A stretch of 64,000 nt of DNA from Chryseobacterium indologenes (lineage in GTDB: Bacteria > Bacteroidota > Bacteroidia > Flavobacteriales > Weeksellaceae), in assembly GCA_002439165.1 (NCBI GenBank), contig DJTE01000029.1, forward strand, positions 88,003-152,002, given 5' to 3'. Under the pieces are notes generated by a model. That model searched no databases. It had not been told where the DNA came from and saw nothing but the letters and a program-made list of their open reading frames with translations. Shown piece by piece: positions 8,425-17,360 of this stretch. The number at the start of each line of letters is the position of its first letter. The first letter of the stretch is position 1. The position numbers and the translations under genes are program-made.

Positions 8425-9501
8425 ATGAAGAAAACAGCCTTATACGATAAACACGTTTCTTTGGGCGCTAAAATCGTACCTTTTGCAGGTTTTGAAATGC
8501 CTGTACAGTATTCAGGAGTAACAGAAGAACACTTTGCAGTAAGAGAAAAAGCAGGATTGTTTGATGTTTCACACATGGGACAGTTCTTTATTGAAGGACC
8601 GGGTTCCAAAGATCTTCTTCAGCTCGTTACCACCAATAATGTAGACGCTCTGGAAAACGGAAAAGCACAATATTCATGTCTTCCGAATGAAAACGGCGGA
8701 ATTGTAGATGACCTTATCGTTTATAAAATGGAAGATGACAAATATTTTGTTGTGGTAAACGCTTCCAATATAGATAAAGACTGGAATCATATTTCAAAAT
8801 ACAATACTTTCGGGGCTAAAATGACGAATGCTTCTGATGATATGTCATTATTGGCGGTACAGGGACCTAAAGCCACTGAGATCCTTCAAAAGCTTACTGA
8901 AACCAATCTTTCTGAGATTCCTTATTACAATTTCACAGTGGGAAGTATTGCCGGTGTGAACGATGTTATCATTTCCAACACAGGATACACCGGAAGCGGC
9001 GGTTTCGAAATTTATTTTAAAAATGAAGATGCCGTAAAACTTTGGGATGAGATCATCAAAGCCGGAGAAGCTGAAGGAATTATCCCTTGCGGACTGGCAG
9101 CCAGAGATACTTTGAGACTGGAAAAAGGGTTCTGCCTTTACGGAAATGATATTGACGATACCACTTCTCCTATTGAAGCAGGTTTAGGCTGGATCACAAA
9201 ATTCGATAAAGATTTTGTTTCCAAAGAGATCTTTGCCAAGCAGAAAGAGGAAGGCGTAACGAGAAAATTAGTAGCTTTTGAGCTTCAGGATAAAGGGGTA
9301 CCAAGGCATGATTATCCGGTAGTAGATGCAGAAGGAAACGTCATTGGAAAAGTAACTTCCGGAACACAGTCTCCTATGAAAAAGATCGGTCTGGGTCTGG
9401 CTTATGTGGATAAGCCTCACTTCAAACTGGGTTCTGAAATTTTTATTCAGGTAAGAAACAAAAACATCCCTGCGAAGGTAGTAAAAGCTCCTTTTGTATA
9501 A
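8425..9501 (+). CDS. gcvT: Aminomethyltransferase, glycine cleavage system T protein
   Basis: GcvT takes the aminomethyl group from lipoyl-H protein and passes the one-carbon unit to tetrahydrofolate, releasing ammonia. The protein has 358 residues, the normal size. Family landmarks include VPFAGFEMPVQY, GLFDVSHMGQ, the folate-site region NTGYTGSGGFEIY, and LRLEKGFCLYGNDID. A terminator lies about 20 bases downstream. No other gcv genes are next to it. Confidence 0.96.
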   Translation: MKKTALYDKHVSLGAKIVPFAGFEMPVQYSGVTEEHFAVREKAGLFDVSHMGQFFIEGPGSKDLLQLVTTNNVDALENGKAQYSCLPNENGGIVDDLIVYKMEDDKYFVVVNASNIDKDWNHISKYNTFGAKMTNASDDMSLLAVQGPKATEILQKLTETNLSEIPYYNFTVGSIAGVNDVIISNTGYTGSGGFEIYFKNEDAVKLWDEIIKAGEAEGIIPCGLAARDTLRLEKGFCLYGNDIDDTTSPIEAGLGWITKFDKDFVSKEIFAKQKEEGVTRKLVAFELQDKGVPRHDYPVVDAEGNVIGKVTSGTQSPMKKIGLGLAYVDKPHFKLGSEIFIQVRNKNIPAKVVKAPFV

Positions 9502-9520
9502 AGGTTCTGAAATAATATGA

Positions 9521-9550
9521 AAAAGAGACTGTCTCCCGATGGTCTCTTTT
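9521..9550 (+). terminator. Terminator after gcvT
   Basis: AAAAGAGAC pairs with GTCTCTTTT across a 12-base loop, followed by more T residues. It ends the rightward idi-orf-gcvT unit. Confidence 0.85.
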
Positions 9551-9696
9551 TATATTTCCCACAGAGATTTACAGATATCTTTTTTAACCAAAGCAAACAC
9601 AGAAGATTTGACACTTCAGTTATCTGTAAGTTTAAGAACTTTGCACACAGCAGCTTACCTAAGCTTTAAAAAACCTGCGTTTTTTATTCGCCCCAT

Positions 9697-9733
9697 AAAA
9701 AAGAGACTGTAAAATTTACAATCTCTTTTTTTT
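9697..9733 (-). terminator. Terminator after the GG-leader peptide gene at 9.7 kb
   Basis: A-tract, AGAGA and TGTAAA arms pair with TTTACA and TCTCT around a short loop, flanked by A6 and T8 runs. It lies directly downstream of the leftward peptide gene and also reads as a terminator on the plus strand. Confidence 0.75.
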
Positions 9734-9734
9734 C

Positions 9735-9920
9735 TTACCTGCAGTAACAGCAGAGTGACCTGTCCGGGGTGCACATATCTCCTCTCCCGGGATGGCTTGA
9801 AACCACTCCCCCGGCTTCTCCGCAAAGGGTGTAACAATTTATCACGGGTTCTCTTCCGCCGCCGTGAATGTCTTTTAATACAGACCTGTTCAGTTTTTTT
9901 GCTTTTAAAATATTTTTCAT
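9735..9920 (-). CDS. Double-glycine-leader Cys-rich peptide precursor (bacteriocin-like)
   Basis: This 61-residue peptide has a Lys-rich leader, MKNILKAKKLNRSVLKDIHGG, ending in a double-glycine processing site, and a core with six cysteines at residues 29, 33, 50, 57, 58 and 60. Such leaders are normally removed by C39-type peptidases during export. It shares the LKxI-GG leader logic with the two peptides near 17-18 kb, but its cysteine pattern differs. No modification enzyme or transporter is adjacent. A near-consensus -7 box (TATCTTTA) lies upstream and a terminator downstream. Confidence 0.75.
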   Translation of the reverse strand: MKNILKAKKLNRSVLKDIHGGGREPVINCYTLCGEAGGVVSSHPGRGDMCTPDRSLCCYCR

Positions 9921-9992
9921 AATAATATATTTGGTCTTTTAAAGATACAAATAAAACTTTAAAACATTGTTGTTCAGTATTTTAAATAAAAA

Positions 9993-10021
9993 GTTTCGGC
10001 TCCGCAAAGCGGAGCCGAAAC
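9993..10021 (-). terminator. Strong terminator after the ArsC-like gene
   Basis: A perfect 13-bp stem (GTTTCGGCTCCGC and its complement) encloses an AAA loop. Read leftward it is followed by TTTTTATTT, so it ends the leftward gene at 10042-10398. Confidence 0.9.
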
Positions 10022-10041
10022 CTGTATGTATTGAGAAGCAA

Positions 10042-10398
10042 CTACGCCTCCACTCCGAAGAACAGCCTTAGTGCTTCAACATTTTTCTTGTCATTTCCAA
10101 CAAAAATCTCTTGATCTGTAAGGAAAACCGGGCGTTTCAGAAAAGTGTAATGATCCAGAAGCAGTTCTTTAAAGTCTTTTTCTGTTAAGGATTTTACATC
10201 CAGTCCCCTTGCTTTGATCTGTGTAGATTTTTTACTGAACAGTGCTTCATAGGACTTTGTCTTTTTATGCATTTCTGCAAGCTCTTCTTTGGTTACCGGT
10301 TCTTTTTTGATCTCACGAAGTTCCCAGTCTGTAAGGTCAAATTGTGCTAAAATCTTTCTGCAGGTATCGCATGTATTAAGATAAAATACTTTCTTCAT
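10042..10398 (-). CDS. ArsC/Spx/MgsR-family thioredoxin-fold protein
   Basis: The 118-residue protein starts MKKVFYLNTCDTCRK, with a CxxC redox pair at about residues 10-13, and ends with the ArsC-like tail (VFLTDQEIFVGND, then EALRLFFG). Family members are arsenate reductases or Spx-type redox regulators, and no arsenic genes are nearby. I set the start at the ATG at 10398; an open frame extends 20 codons further but adds only low-complexity polar residues. The upstream neighbour diverges. Confidence 0.82.
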   Translation of the reverse strand: MKKVFYLNTCDTCRKILAQFDLTDWELREIKKEPVTKEELAEMHKKTKSYEALFSKKSTQIKARGLDVKSLTEKDFKELLLDHYTFLKRPVFLTDQEIFVGNDKKNVEALRLFFGVEA

Positions 10399-10519
10399 TG
10401 CTGTTTTAAATCTGTTATTTACTGAATTTCGGTCTTCATCTGAAGTTTCACAGTTCAAAAGTAGGATTTAATCTAAGATTTTGAAAATTATTAAATAACT
10501 TTATTCAAATTTTATAAAG

Positions 10520-10987
10520 ATGGACAATAAGCCTATTACTTTTCAGTTTATTTCGGAGCCTTCAGATGTTAATTACGGAGGAAATGTGCACGGAGGAAGT
10601 GTGATGAAATGGATCGATCAGGCCGGGTATGCATGTGCCACAACATGGAGCGGCAATTATTCCGTAACTGTTTATGTAGGCGGAATCCGTTTTTACGAGC
10701 CCATCAAGATCGGGGAAGTTGTGAAAGTAGATGCACAGGTGATCTATACAGGGTCTTCGAGTATGCATATTGCGATCAATGTTTTTTCACGAAATCTTAA
10801 ACAGCCTACTTTTGATAAAAAGACCCACTGCATCATTGTTTTTGTGGCAGTAGATGAAAACGGCAAAAAACTTCCGGTTCCCAAATGGATCCCTGAAACG
10901 GAAGAGGAAAAGCAGCAGGAGCAGTATGCCAAACGGCTTATGGAACTGAGAACACAGATAGAAGATGAAATGAAACCTTTCCTCTAA
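10520..10987 (+). CDS. Acyl-CoA thioesterase, hotdog fold (YciA/BACH type)
   Basis: The 155-residue protein has the hotdog signature VNYGGNVHGGSVMKWIDQAGYACATTWS, where the NxHGG segment and the Asp of WIDQAG form the active site. It probably hydrolyses fatty acyl-CoA in the cytoplasm. The C-terminus is charged and helical (PETEEEKQQEQYAKR). It is monocistronic, with the next gene 74 bases downstream. Confidence 0.9.
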   Translation: MDNKPITFQFISEPSDVNYGGNVHGGSVMKWIDQAGYACATTWSGNYSVTVYVGGIRFYEPIKIGEVVKVDAQVIYTGSSSMHIAINVFSRNLKQPTFDKKTHCIIVFVAVDENGKKLPVPKWIPETEEEKQQEQYAKRLMELRTQIEDEMKPFL

Positions 10988-11061
10988 GACTCAAAAAATT
11001 AAGATTTGAGGTTGTATTCCAACAACTGAAAGATTCGTCAGACAGTATCATTATAATAAAT

Positions 11062-11898
11062 ATGAAAAATGTTTTTACGGTCACAGCCCTACTGATCATG
11101 GTTTTGTTCCGGGCCCAGACCCATCGCTTCATTTATCAGCTGGAGTATAAAATGGATTCTACGGAAACTCATCATGAAAAACAGAATATGATCCTTGACA
11201 TTACTCCCAAAGAAGTCAAGTTTTATGGACAGGATCTGGCGATTACCGATTCTTTAAACAAAAAATTCGGCACAAATTCCAGCTATACGGATATGTCCGG
11301 ACAGGTGGTGAAAAGAAAAATCAATTCTTCTGATCATGAAAATTACATCAACATCAAGCAGGGGTATTATTCTTTCAAAACCACAGATAAAATAAACTGG
11401 ATTATTGCTGATGAGACTAAAAAGGCAGAAAACTATACTTTGCAGAAAGCCACAACAAAATTCGGAGGCAGAAGCTGGACAGCATGGTTCTGCAAAGACC
11501 TCCCGTTCAATGAAGGTCCTTTTAAATTCAGAGGACTTCCAGGGCTTATTTTTGAACTTTCAGATACAAAGGATAATTTCATTTATACTCTTGTCAAGAG
11601 CCAGAAGCTTCCGGAGAGCTATTCCACTCAGAATTTTGTGGAATCCAATTTCGGAAACAAGGCGGTTCCTATTAACGAAAAGCAGAAGTATAAACTGATC
11701 ATGGAATTTTACAATGATCCGTTTGCTTTTGAGCGGAATAATCTGAACAAAGCCAATACTGACCTGAAAATCAATATCAACGGCAAAGAAATCCGTACTG
11801 TTGATGAACTGAATACCCAGACAAGAAACATGCAGGAAGTGATCCGGAAATACAATAATCCTCCGGAGATTGATAAAGCGGTGCACTATCCGCAATAA
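11062..11898 (+). CDS. GLPGLI family secreted protein
   Basis: The 278-residue protein has a signal peptide ending FRAQ and the diagnostic FRGLPGLIFEL motif near residue 160, which names this Bacteroidota family. Members are exported, of unknown biochemical role, and often found near T9SS or TonB-linked genes. The mature part contains alternating beta-strand-like sequence, consistent with an envelope beta-rich protein. It stands alone here. The next gene is convergent. Confidence 0.9.
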   Translation: MKNVFTVTALLIMVLFRAQTHRFIYQLEYKMDSTETHHEKQNMILDITPKEVKFYGQDLAITDSLNKKFGTNSSYTDMSGQVVKRKINSSDHENYINIKQGYYSFKTTDKINWIIADETKKAENYTLQKATTKFGGRSWTAWFCKDLPFNEGPFKFRGLPGLIFELSDTKDNFIYTLVKSQKLPESYSTQNFVESNFGNKAVPINEKQKYKLIMEFYNDPFAFERNNLNKANTDLKININGKEIRTVDELNTQTRNMQEVIRKYNNPPEIDKAVHYPQ

Positions 11899-12007
11899 TC
11901 AGAGTATATATCGAATAAAGATCAGTCAGGCTGAGAAAATCTTATTGAACAAATTAATTCCCATTCAATGACCTTTCCTATATTTCCGGAAAGAAGATTT
12001 TTTCATT

Positions 12008-13033
12008 TTACGGTCTATTTAACTTTAACGCTTTCTTTTCTGCATCCAGAAATTCATACACCGGAAAAGCATCTCCCATGCTGCTGAGTGCAATAATATC
12101 GGTATCCGTTTTCAGATCACGCCAGATGACGCATCTGAAACCATTTACTCCTCCCGTATGCATCGCTGTTTGGTCCGAAACATACCAGCCAAAACCATAT
12201 TCACTGGTTTTTCCATTTTTTAAGGCAGGCAGTTTGTACATCACCTTAGAATTTTCCTCATTCAGCAGCCGGTTTTTTCTTAAAGCCTGATCAAACTGAT
12301 ACAGATCCCAGGTTGTAGAATAGATACTGCCGTCTCCCAAAGTCAGGAGGAAATAATCATCCGGTTTTTTGTCTGCATCATAAGCCTCAGCTCTATCAGA
12401 AGGCGGAACGGTTTCTGCATCGTAAACAAACGAGTGCTTCATTTTCAAAGGGATAAAGATCCTGTCCTGAATGAACTTTTTGTATGACTGACCGGATACA
12501 GCTTCTATAACCCTTCCCAATATGGTATAACCGCTGTTACTGTATTCAAACCGGCTACCCGAAGGAAACTTCAGTCCCGGTTGTTTTTTCAGAAAATCCA
12601 GAACATCATCGTTGGTAATTTTACGGTTTAAAATTAAAACATTTTCATAATCTGCAAGCCCGGAAGTATGGTTAAGCAGTTGCCGTATACTGATATCCTG
12701 TGCATATGCCGGAAGATCAGGAATGTAACGGATTGCTTTATCATCATAAGACAGCCGATGCTCCTGCTGCAAAAGCATGATGGCTGCTGCTGTAAACGGC
12801 TTGGTGATAGAAGCTATACAAAAAGGAGTATCTTTTGTTAAAGGAATCTTTTTCTCAAAGTTTTTATACCCTAAAGCAGTGTCACAAACAATTTTTCCTT
12901 CTTTTACGATAAGAACCGTACCGTTAAGTTTCCCTTTTTTATAAAAATCAAGAACAACTTCTGTTTCTGATTTCTCTCTGCAGGAAAATAAAATCAGCAA
13001 AATAAAGCTGAAAGCAAGTGATATTCTGATCAT
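12008..13033 (-). CDS. Serine hydrolase, class C beta-lactamase/penicillin-binding-protein-like lipoprotein
   Basis: The 341-residue protein begins with a lipoprotein signal (LLILFSCREKSE, Cys near residue 18). The SxxK nucleophile motif is in CIASITKPFTAAA, the YxN motif in FEYSNSGYTILG, and a C-terminal HTGG replaces KTG. This is the class C beta-lactamase/D-aminopeptidase/esterase fold. The true substrate cannot be read from sequence, so a hydrolase of peptides or esters is as likely as a beta-lactamase. It is a single gene. Confidence 0.88.
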   Translation of the reverse strand: MIRISLAFSFILLILFSCREKSETEVVLDFYKKGKLNGTVLIVKEGKIVCDTALGYKNFEKKIPLTKDTPFCIASITKPFTAAAIMLLQQEHRLSYDDKAIRYIPDLPAYAQDISIRQLLNHTSGLADYENVLILNRKITNDDVLDFLKKQPGLKFPSGSRFEYSNSGYTILGRVIEAVSGQSYKKFIQDRIFIPLKMKHSFVYDAETVPPSDRAEAYDADKKPDDYFLLTLGDGSIYSTTWDLYQFDQALRKNRLLNEENSKVMYKLPALKNGKTSEYGFGWYVSDQTAMHTGGVNGFRCVIWRDLKTDTDIIALSSMGDAFPVYEFLDAEKKALKLNRP

Positions 13034-13232
13034 GGCTTTTATATTTAATATTCAATAAGTCAGAGATGTACATTCTAAGTTACACCCGGAACAAATTATA
13101 TCTGCTTTTTTCAATTCATACCTCAAATTTTCAAATAATAAGGGTTGTTAAGCTGATGAAAAAATATTTACCGGACATTAAGGAAGCTGTTTTATTTTCC
13201 GGTATTTTTTTTGAGAAATAAATTCTTATTTC

Positions 13233-13240
13233 TATATTTG
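13233..13240 (+). promoter_or_regulatory. -7 box upstream of the fluoride riboswitch
   Basis: TATATTTG matches TAnnTTTG exactly. Transcription would start within about 10 bases, just at the first stem of the riboswitch, as expected for a functional aptamer at the 5' end of the mRNA. Confidence 0.65.
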
Positions 13241-13249
13241 CTTTATCAA

Positions 13250-13335
13250 AAGGAAATGGTGCTCTTCCTTACCCAACCGCTTTACAAAAGCTGATGACGC
13301 CTGATTAAGAGATTATTAACCAATAACTGATCAGG
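13250..13335 (+). promoter_or_regulatory. Fluoride riboswitch (crcB motif) with a likely translational switch
   Basis: The first stem is AAGGAA (13250-13255) with TTCCTT (13265-13270), enclosing the conserved ATGGTG loop. Then come AACCGC and the second stem GCTTT/AAAGC, followed by the conserved CTGATGACGCC. The loop GGTG can pair with CGCC (13298-13301) as the pseudoknot. This agrees with the crcB consensus. Downstream, CCTGAT (13300-13305) can instead pair with ATCAGG (13330-13335), which contains the likely ribosome binding site 7 bases before the ATG. Fluoride binding would lock CGCC in the pseudoknot and free the site. The fold is read by eye and the switch is inferred. Confidence 0.85.
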
Positions 13336-13341
13336 ATCAAT

Positions 13342-14649
13342 ATGTCAAAAAATCAACGAACATTTAACAGAAAAGCTGTTTTTCATTTTCAATTTTTCTT
13401 CAGAAAGTATCCTGCACTGCCCTATATTATAAAGTGGCTCTGCATCAGTATAATTCTTGGGGGCCTTGTAGGAACGGCGTCTGCCGGTTTTCTCCGGTCT
13501 CTGGAATGGGCAACCAACTTCAGGGAAACTCACCTTTGGCTGATTGCCCTGCTTCCCGCTGCTGGTTTTCTGATCGGACTTCTGTATTATTATTTCGGGA
13601 AAGATGTGGAAGCCGGAAATAATTTACTGATTGACAACATCCACGATCCGAAAGAGATTATTCCGTTCAGAATGGCTCCTTTTGTCTACCTGGGAACCAT
13701 TGCCACTCATTTTTTCGGGGGATCTGCGGGCCGGGAAGGTACAGCTCTTCAGATGGCAGGTGCTATTGCAGATCAGCTTACCCGGCCATTCAGACTGGAT
13801 AAGAATGAGCGGAAAATTCTGCTGATTGCCGCCATTGCAGCCGGTTTCGGGTCTGTTTTCGGAACTCCTCTCGCCGGTGCGGTATTCGGTCTTGAAGTTT
13901 TTCTGATCGGAAGAATACGCTACAATGCTATTTTTCCAGCCTTTGCTTCCGCTATTCTTGCAGACCAGGCCACGACCCTGTGGAACGTAAAACATACCCA
14001 TTATCACATCGGCCTTATTCCTAAACTGGAATTCCTGCCTGTTTTATACAGTATTCTGGCCGGTATACTGTTTGGGATCTGCGCTGCTGCCTTCAGTAAG
14101 ATCATTCACCGGACAGGTTCTGTTTTCAGAGCAAAGATCAAATATCCTCCGCTCCGCCCGGTTATCGGCGGAATTATTATCGCTTTGGCCGTATTTGCTA
14201 TGGGAACTACCCGATATATCGGTCTTGGAGTTCCTGTTATTGTAGAGTCTTTTGAAAAGCAGCTTCCTCTTTATGATTTTGCTCTGAAGATGATATTTAC
14301 CATTGTCACACTGTCTGCCGGTTTTAAAGGTGGTGAGGTAACTCCCCTGTTTTTTATCGGGGCTACTTTGGGCAGTGCTTTATCTCTTTTTATTCCGCTT
14401 CCGTTTGGTTTGCTTGCAGGAATGGGATTTGTTGCCGTTTTTGCAGGAGCTACCAATACCCCTCTGGCCTGTATGCTGATGGGAATAGAACTTTTCGGAG
14501 CTGAATCCGGAGTTTATATTGCGATTGCCTGCATTGTTTCTTATTTACTTTCCGGACACAACAGTATTTACACGAAACAGAAAATCGGAGAAGCGAAAAA
14601 CAGGAGATATTCTGCTCAGGAGGACAGGTCTGTTTCCGAATTTTTGTAG
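13342..14649 (+). CDS. CLC-type fluoride/proton antiporter (CLC-F, EriC-F type)
   Basis: This 435-residue CLC transporter has about ten or more membrane helices. The gating-glutamate motif is GREGT at about residues 130-134, and GGEVTPLFFIGATLG corresponds to the third selectivity region. The first motif, GSGIP in chloride CLCs, is replaced by AGNNL at about 91-95, so the chloride-coordinating Ser is missing. That replacement plus the fluoride riboswitch directly upstream argues for fluoride export in exchange for protons. The start ATG is preceded by AGGATC at a normal ribosome-binding distance. It is monocistronic. Confidence 0.88.
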   Translation: MSKNQRTFNRKAVFHFQFFFRKYPALPYIIKWLCISIILGGLVGTASAGFLRSLEWATNFRETHLWLIALLPAAGFLIGLLYYYFGKDVEAGNNLLIDNIHDPKEIIPFRMAPFVYLGTIATHFFGGSAGREGTALQMAGAIADQLTRPFRLDKNERKILLIAAIAAGFGSVFGTPLAGAVFGLEVFLIGRIRYNAIFPAFASAILADQATTLWNVKHTHYHIGLIPKLEFLPVLYSILAGILFGICAAAFSKIIHRTGSVFRAKIKYPPLRPVIGGIIIALAVFAMGTTRYIGLGVPVIVESFEKQLPLYDFALKMIFTIVTLSAGFKGGEVTPLFFIGATLGSALSLFIPLPFGLLAGMGFVAVFAGATNTPLACMLMGIELFGAESGVYIAIACIVSYLLSGHNSIYTKQKIGEAKNRRYSAQEDRSVSEFL

Positions 14650-14662
14650 GGAGGAGAGAAAT

Positions 14663-14750
14663 GTCAATAGTCAATTTTGCTGCACAGGTCAATAGTGCAT
14701 TGTTATTGTCTGTAAAAATTCACGGCGGAGCCAATTCACCACTGACTATT
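14663..14750 (+). repeat. Dispersed intergenic repeat, copy 1
   Basis: The sequence beginning GTCAATAGTCAATTTTGC is about 75-80 percent identical by eye to the reverse complement of 46865-46958. The similarity includes CACAGGTCAAT, CTGTAAAAATTCAC and AGCCA-TTCACCA-TG. It lies between the CLC gene and the LysR gene and has no reading frame. Confidence 0.7.
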
Positions 14751-14800
14751 CACTCTTCTATTCCCGGAAATTCCTTAAGTTTGCCCGATAAATCTAGACG

Positions 14801-15682
14801 ATGTTTGATTACCGATTAAAAGTTTTCCATACCACAGCTTCCAGACTGAGTTTTACCAAAGCATCGGAAGAGCTGCATATTTCCCAGCCGGCTGTAACCA
14901 AACATATTAAAGAGATTGAAAACCAGCTGGGAACAAAACTCTTCGACAGAAAAGGAACCTCTATTCAGCTTACGCAAGGCGGAAAAATCTTATATGAATA
15001 TGCTGAAAAGATCCGGAATATCTACCGTGACCTGGAATTTGAGATCAGCCAGATCAATGAAAAGCACAAGGGAAAACTGATCATCGGTGCCAGTACTACT
15101 GTCGCCCAGTATGTACTTCCTGAAATTCTTGCCAGATTCAACAGTTATTACAGGGATATTAAAATTGAACTGATCGCCCATAATACTGAATTTATTTCCG
15201 ATCTGCTGAGAGAGGGTAAAATAGATCTCGGCATTATTGAGGGGGAATCCCAATCTTCCTTTTTCGACTACCGGCCTTTTAAAGCTGACGAAATTGTCCT
15301 GACCGCAAAATCTGACCATCCTTCAGCCCATAAAACATTAAGTCTGAAGGACCTTTACAGCCTGGATCTTATTTTTCGGGAACAGGGTTCGGGAACGCAG
15401 GAGTTTATTCAGAACCGTCTCAGGGAAAAAGATATTCATATGGAAGAACTTCACACGGTTATTCAGCTGGGAAGCAGTGAAAGTATTAAAAACTACCTGC
15501 TGAATTCAGACTGTATGGCATTCCTGTCCATCAGTACCATCATCAATGAGCTGAAAAACAATACGCTTACCGTAGTGGATATTAAAAACTTCAGTATCGA
15601 AAGAAATTTTCATTTTATTCTTCCGAAAGGTGAGCAGTCGGAATTGATTAAACTGTTTTTAAGATTTACCAATCAATTATAA
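14801..15682 (+). CDS. LysR-family transcriptional regulator
   Basis: The 293-residue protein has the N-terminal winged helix (FHTTASRLSFTKASEELHISQPAVTKHIKEIE, about residues 8-40) and a periplasmic-binding-like effector domain with KGKLIIGASTTVAQYVLP. This is the CysB/CbbR-like group that often controls sulfur or carbon metabolism. The gene is 156 bases upstream of a YeiH-type exporter in the same direction, so that exporter is the likely target. The effector cannot be predicted. Confidence 0.92.
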   Translation: MFDYRLKVFHTTASRLSFTKASEELHISQPAVTKHIKEIENQLGTKLFDRKGTSIQLTQGGKILYEYAEKIRNIYRDLEFEISQINEKHKGKLIIGASTTVAQYVLPEILARFNSYYRDIKIELIAHNTEFISDLLREGKIDLGIIEGESQSSFFDYRPFKADEIVLTAKSDHPSAHKTLSLKDLYSLDLIFREQGSGTQEFIQNRLREKDIHMEELHTVIQLGSSESIKNYLLNSDCMAFLSISTIINELKNNTLTVVDIKNFSIERNFHFILPKGEQSELIKLFLRFTNQL

Positions 15683-15838
15683 TATAAGATATACAAGTCT
15701 CTCCCATTTAAAATGGAATGTCTATTATCTATCATCTCTCTTCCAATTATAACTAAAAATTATCCATCATAACAAAATACAATTTACTTTGTAATATTAA
15801 ATTACGGAATTTTGGAGTCTTATCTGAAAACTTATCAT

Positions 15839-16774
15839 ATGAAAGATTCCATCCTAAACAATACACTCCGTAAAGCGGTTTTTATTATACCTGCTGTTTT
15901 ATGCCTTACCCCGTGGGTTTCTTCACCAGTCGCTCTGGCATCAGGATTTGTTCTGGCTGTAACCATCGGTAATCCGTTTGAGAAATACCTCCATCAATAT
16001 ATTCATTTACTGCTCCAGGTTTCTATTGTAGGTCTTGGTTTCGGGCTTAAACTGGATGAGGCCCTGCAGGCGGGAAAATCGGGATTTCTCCTAACGGTAA
16101 TGAGTATTATAACCGTTATGGTACTTGGATATGTTCTGGGGAGGGTATTTAAACTGGAAAAGAAGCTTTCTTATCTGATTTCTGCGGGAACAGCGATCTG
16201 CGGGGGAAGTGCCATTGCAGCGGTCTCTCCTATTATAAAACCGGATACCAGAGAAATATCTCTGGGACTTGCTATTGTTTTTACTTTAAATTCTATCGCC
16301 CTGTTTATCTATCCTGCTATCGGGCATATACTTCATCTTTCCCAGGAACAGTTCGGACTGTGGTGTGCGGTAGGTATTCATGATACCAGTTCTGTGGTAG
16401 GTGCAGCAGGAAAATACGGCTATGAAGCCTTAAAAACCGCTACCACGGTAAAGCTGGCCCGTGCATTATGGATTATCCCGGTTTCCGTGATCACGATGTT
16501 TATCTTTAAAAATAAAGAATCAAAGATTAAAATCCCGTGGTTTATCGGATGGTTTATTCTTGCCATACTCCTGAACACTTATTTTCCTGTTTTTGACTTT
16601 TTCAGCAGTACGGTAACTTCTCTGGCCAGATCCGGGCTGAATCTGACCTTATTTTTTATCGGCTCTACGCTTTCGGTACAGACTTTAAAAACGATTGGAA
16701 TGAAGCCGCTGGCAATGGCTGTCATCCTTTGGATCGTGATCAGTGTGGGAAGCCTGCTTTATATCATTCATTAA
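15839..16774 (+). CDS. YeiH/UPF0324 family putative sulfate exporter
   Basis: This roughly ten-helix membrane protein has the family motifs AGTAICGGSAIAAVSPII (mid protein) and GIHDTSSVVGAAGKYG. Family members are annotated as putative sulfate or sulfonate exporters, but the substrate is unproven. I choose the ATG at 15839 (MKDSILNNTLRK), which gives 311 residues. A TTG nine codons upstream is also open but less likely. A LysR gene precedes it and a weak terminator follows at 16800-16814. Confidence 0.88.
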   Translation: MKDSILNNTLRKAVFIIPAVLCLTPWVSSPVALASGFVLAVTIGNPFEKYLHQYIHLLLQVSIVGLGFGLKLDEALQAGKSGFLLTVMSIITVMVLGYVLGRVFKLEKKLSYLISAGTAICGGSAIAAVSPIIKPDTREISLGLAIVFTLNSIALFIYPAIGHILHLSQEQFGLWCAVGIHDTSSVVGAAGKYGYEALKTATTVKLARALWIIPVSVITMFIFKNKESKIKIPWFIGWFILAILLNTYFPVFDFFSSTVTSLARSGLNLTLFFIGSTLSVQTLKTIGMKPLAMAVILWIVISVGSLLYIIH

Positions 16775-17286
16775 ACATTATTTTTCCTGAAATGCACAGA
16801 CCTCTTTATGAGGTTTTGCTTTTTACCAAACAAAGAATTATTGATAGGCATTGCTGATTTTTGAAGGGCAAAAGGTGATTTAATGAAGCTGGTTTTTAAT
16901 ATTTATTTTAATTGCTTTTTATATTTTGCCACGGCTGCACGAATTTTCCCGTATTTAAATTTCTCATATTCTGCGGATTGAACAGATTTTTAATTAGGAG
17001 AAGAATAAAAATCGTAGGTGGATTCTATGCGCGAATTTTTTTCTCTCGCAAATCTGGCAGATTGAGCAGATTTTTTCTTCTGTGGCAAACAGAAATCGTA
17101 GATTTCTAAAAACTCATGTGCACTTTTATGCATAAAGCTTTACTGTTATTTTGAACTTAAGTGTAAAGCCTTTTGTGTCTGTTGTGGTTAAAAATACTTC
17201 ATTGCCACGAACACACGAATGATTTATTAGTTTATTAATGATATTTTAGGACAATATATTCTTGTTAATCACGATCAACAAAGCAC
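16775..17286. repeat. Gene-free region built from decayed dispersed repeats
   Basis: A weak hairpin (ACCTC/GAGGT) followed by a T-rich run at 16800-16825 can end the YeiH gene. Beyond it are two degraded copies of a GCGGATTGAACAGATTTTT-type phrase (16970-16992 and 17047-17074) and two of GCCACG-A--CACGAAT (16928-16943 and 17204-17220). A third copy of the first phrase is at 49411-49440. No coding frame is convincing. This mosaic text is typical of repeat-derived flavobacterial spacers. Confidence 0.55.
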
Positions 17287-17316
17287 AAAAACCTTCCGGA
17301 AATCCGAAAGGCTTTT
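17287..17316 (-). terminator. Terminator after the GG-leader peptide at 17.4 kb
   Basis: ACCTTCCGG pairs with CCGAAAGGC around an AAAT loop, flanked by A and T tracts. It belongs to a group of three near-identical hairpins (also 17822-17849 and 19442-19471) that share the same C-A mismatch. Confidence 0.8.
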
Positions 17317-17360
17317 GCATATTAAATGTGGAAATGTTTATTCTGTAAATAAAACCAGGC

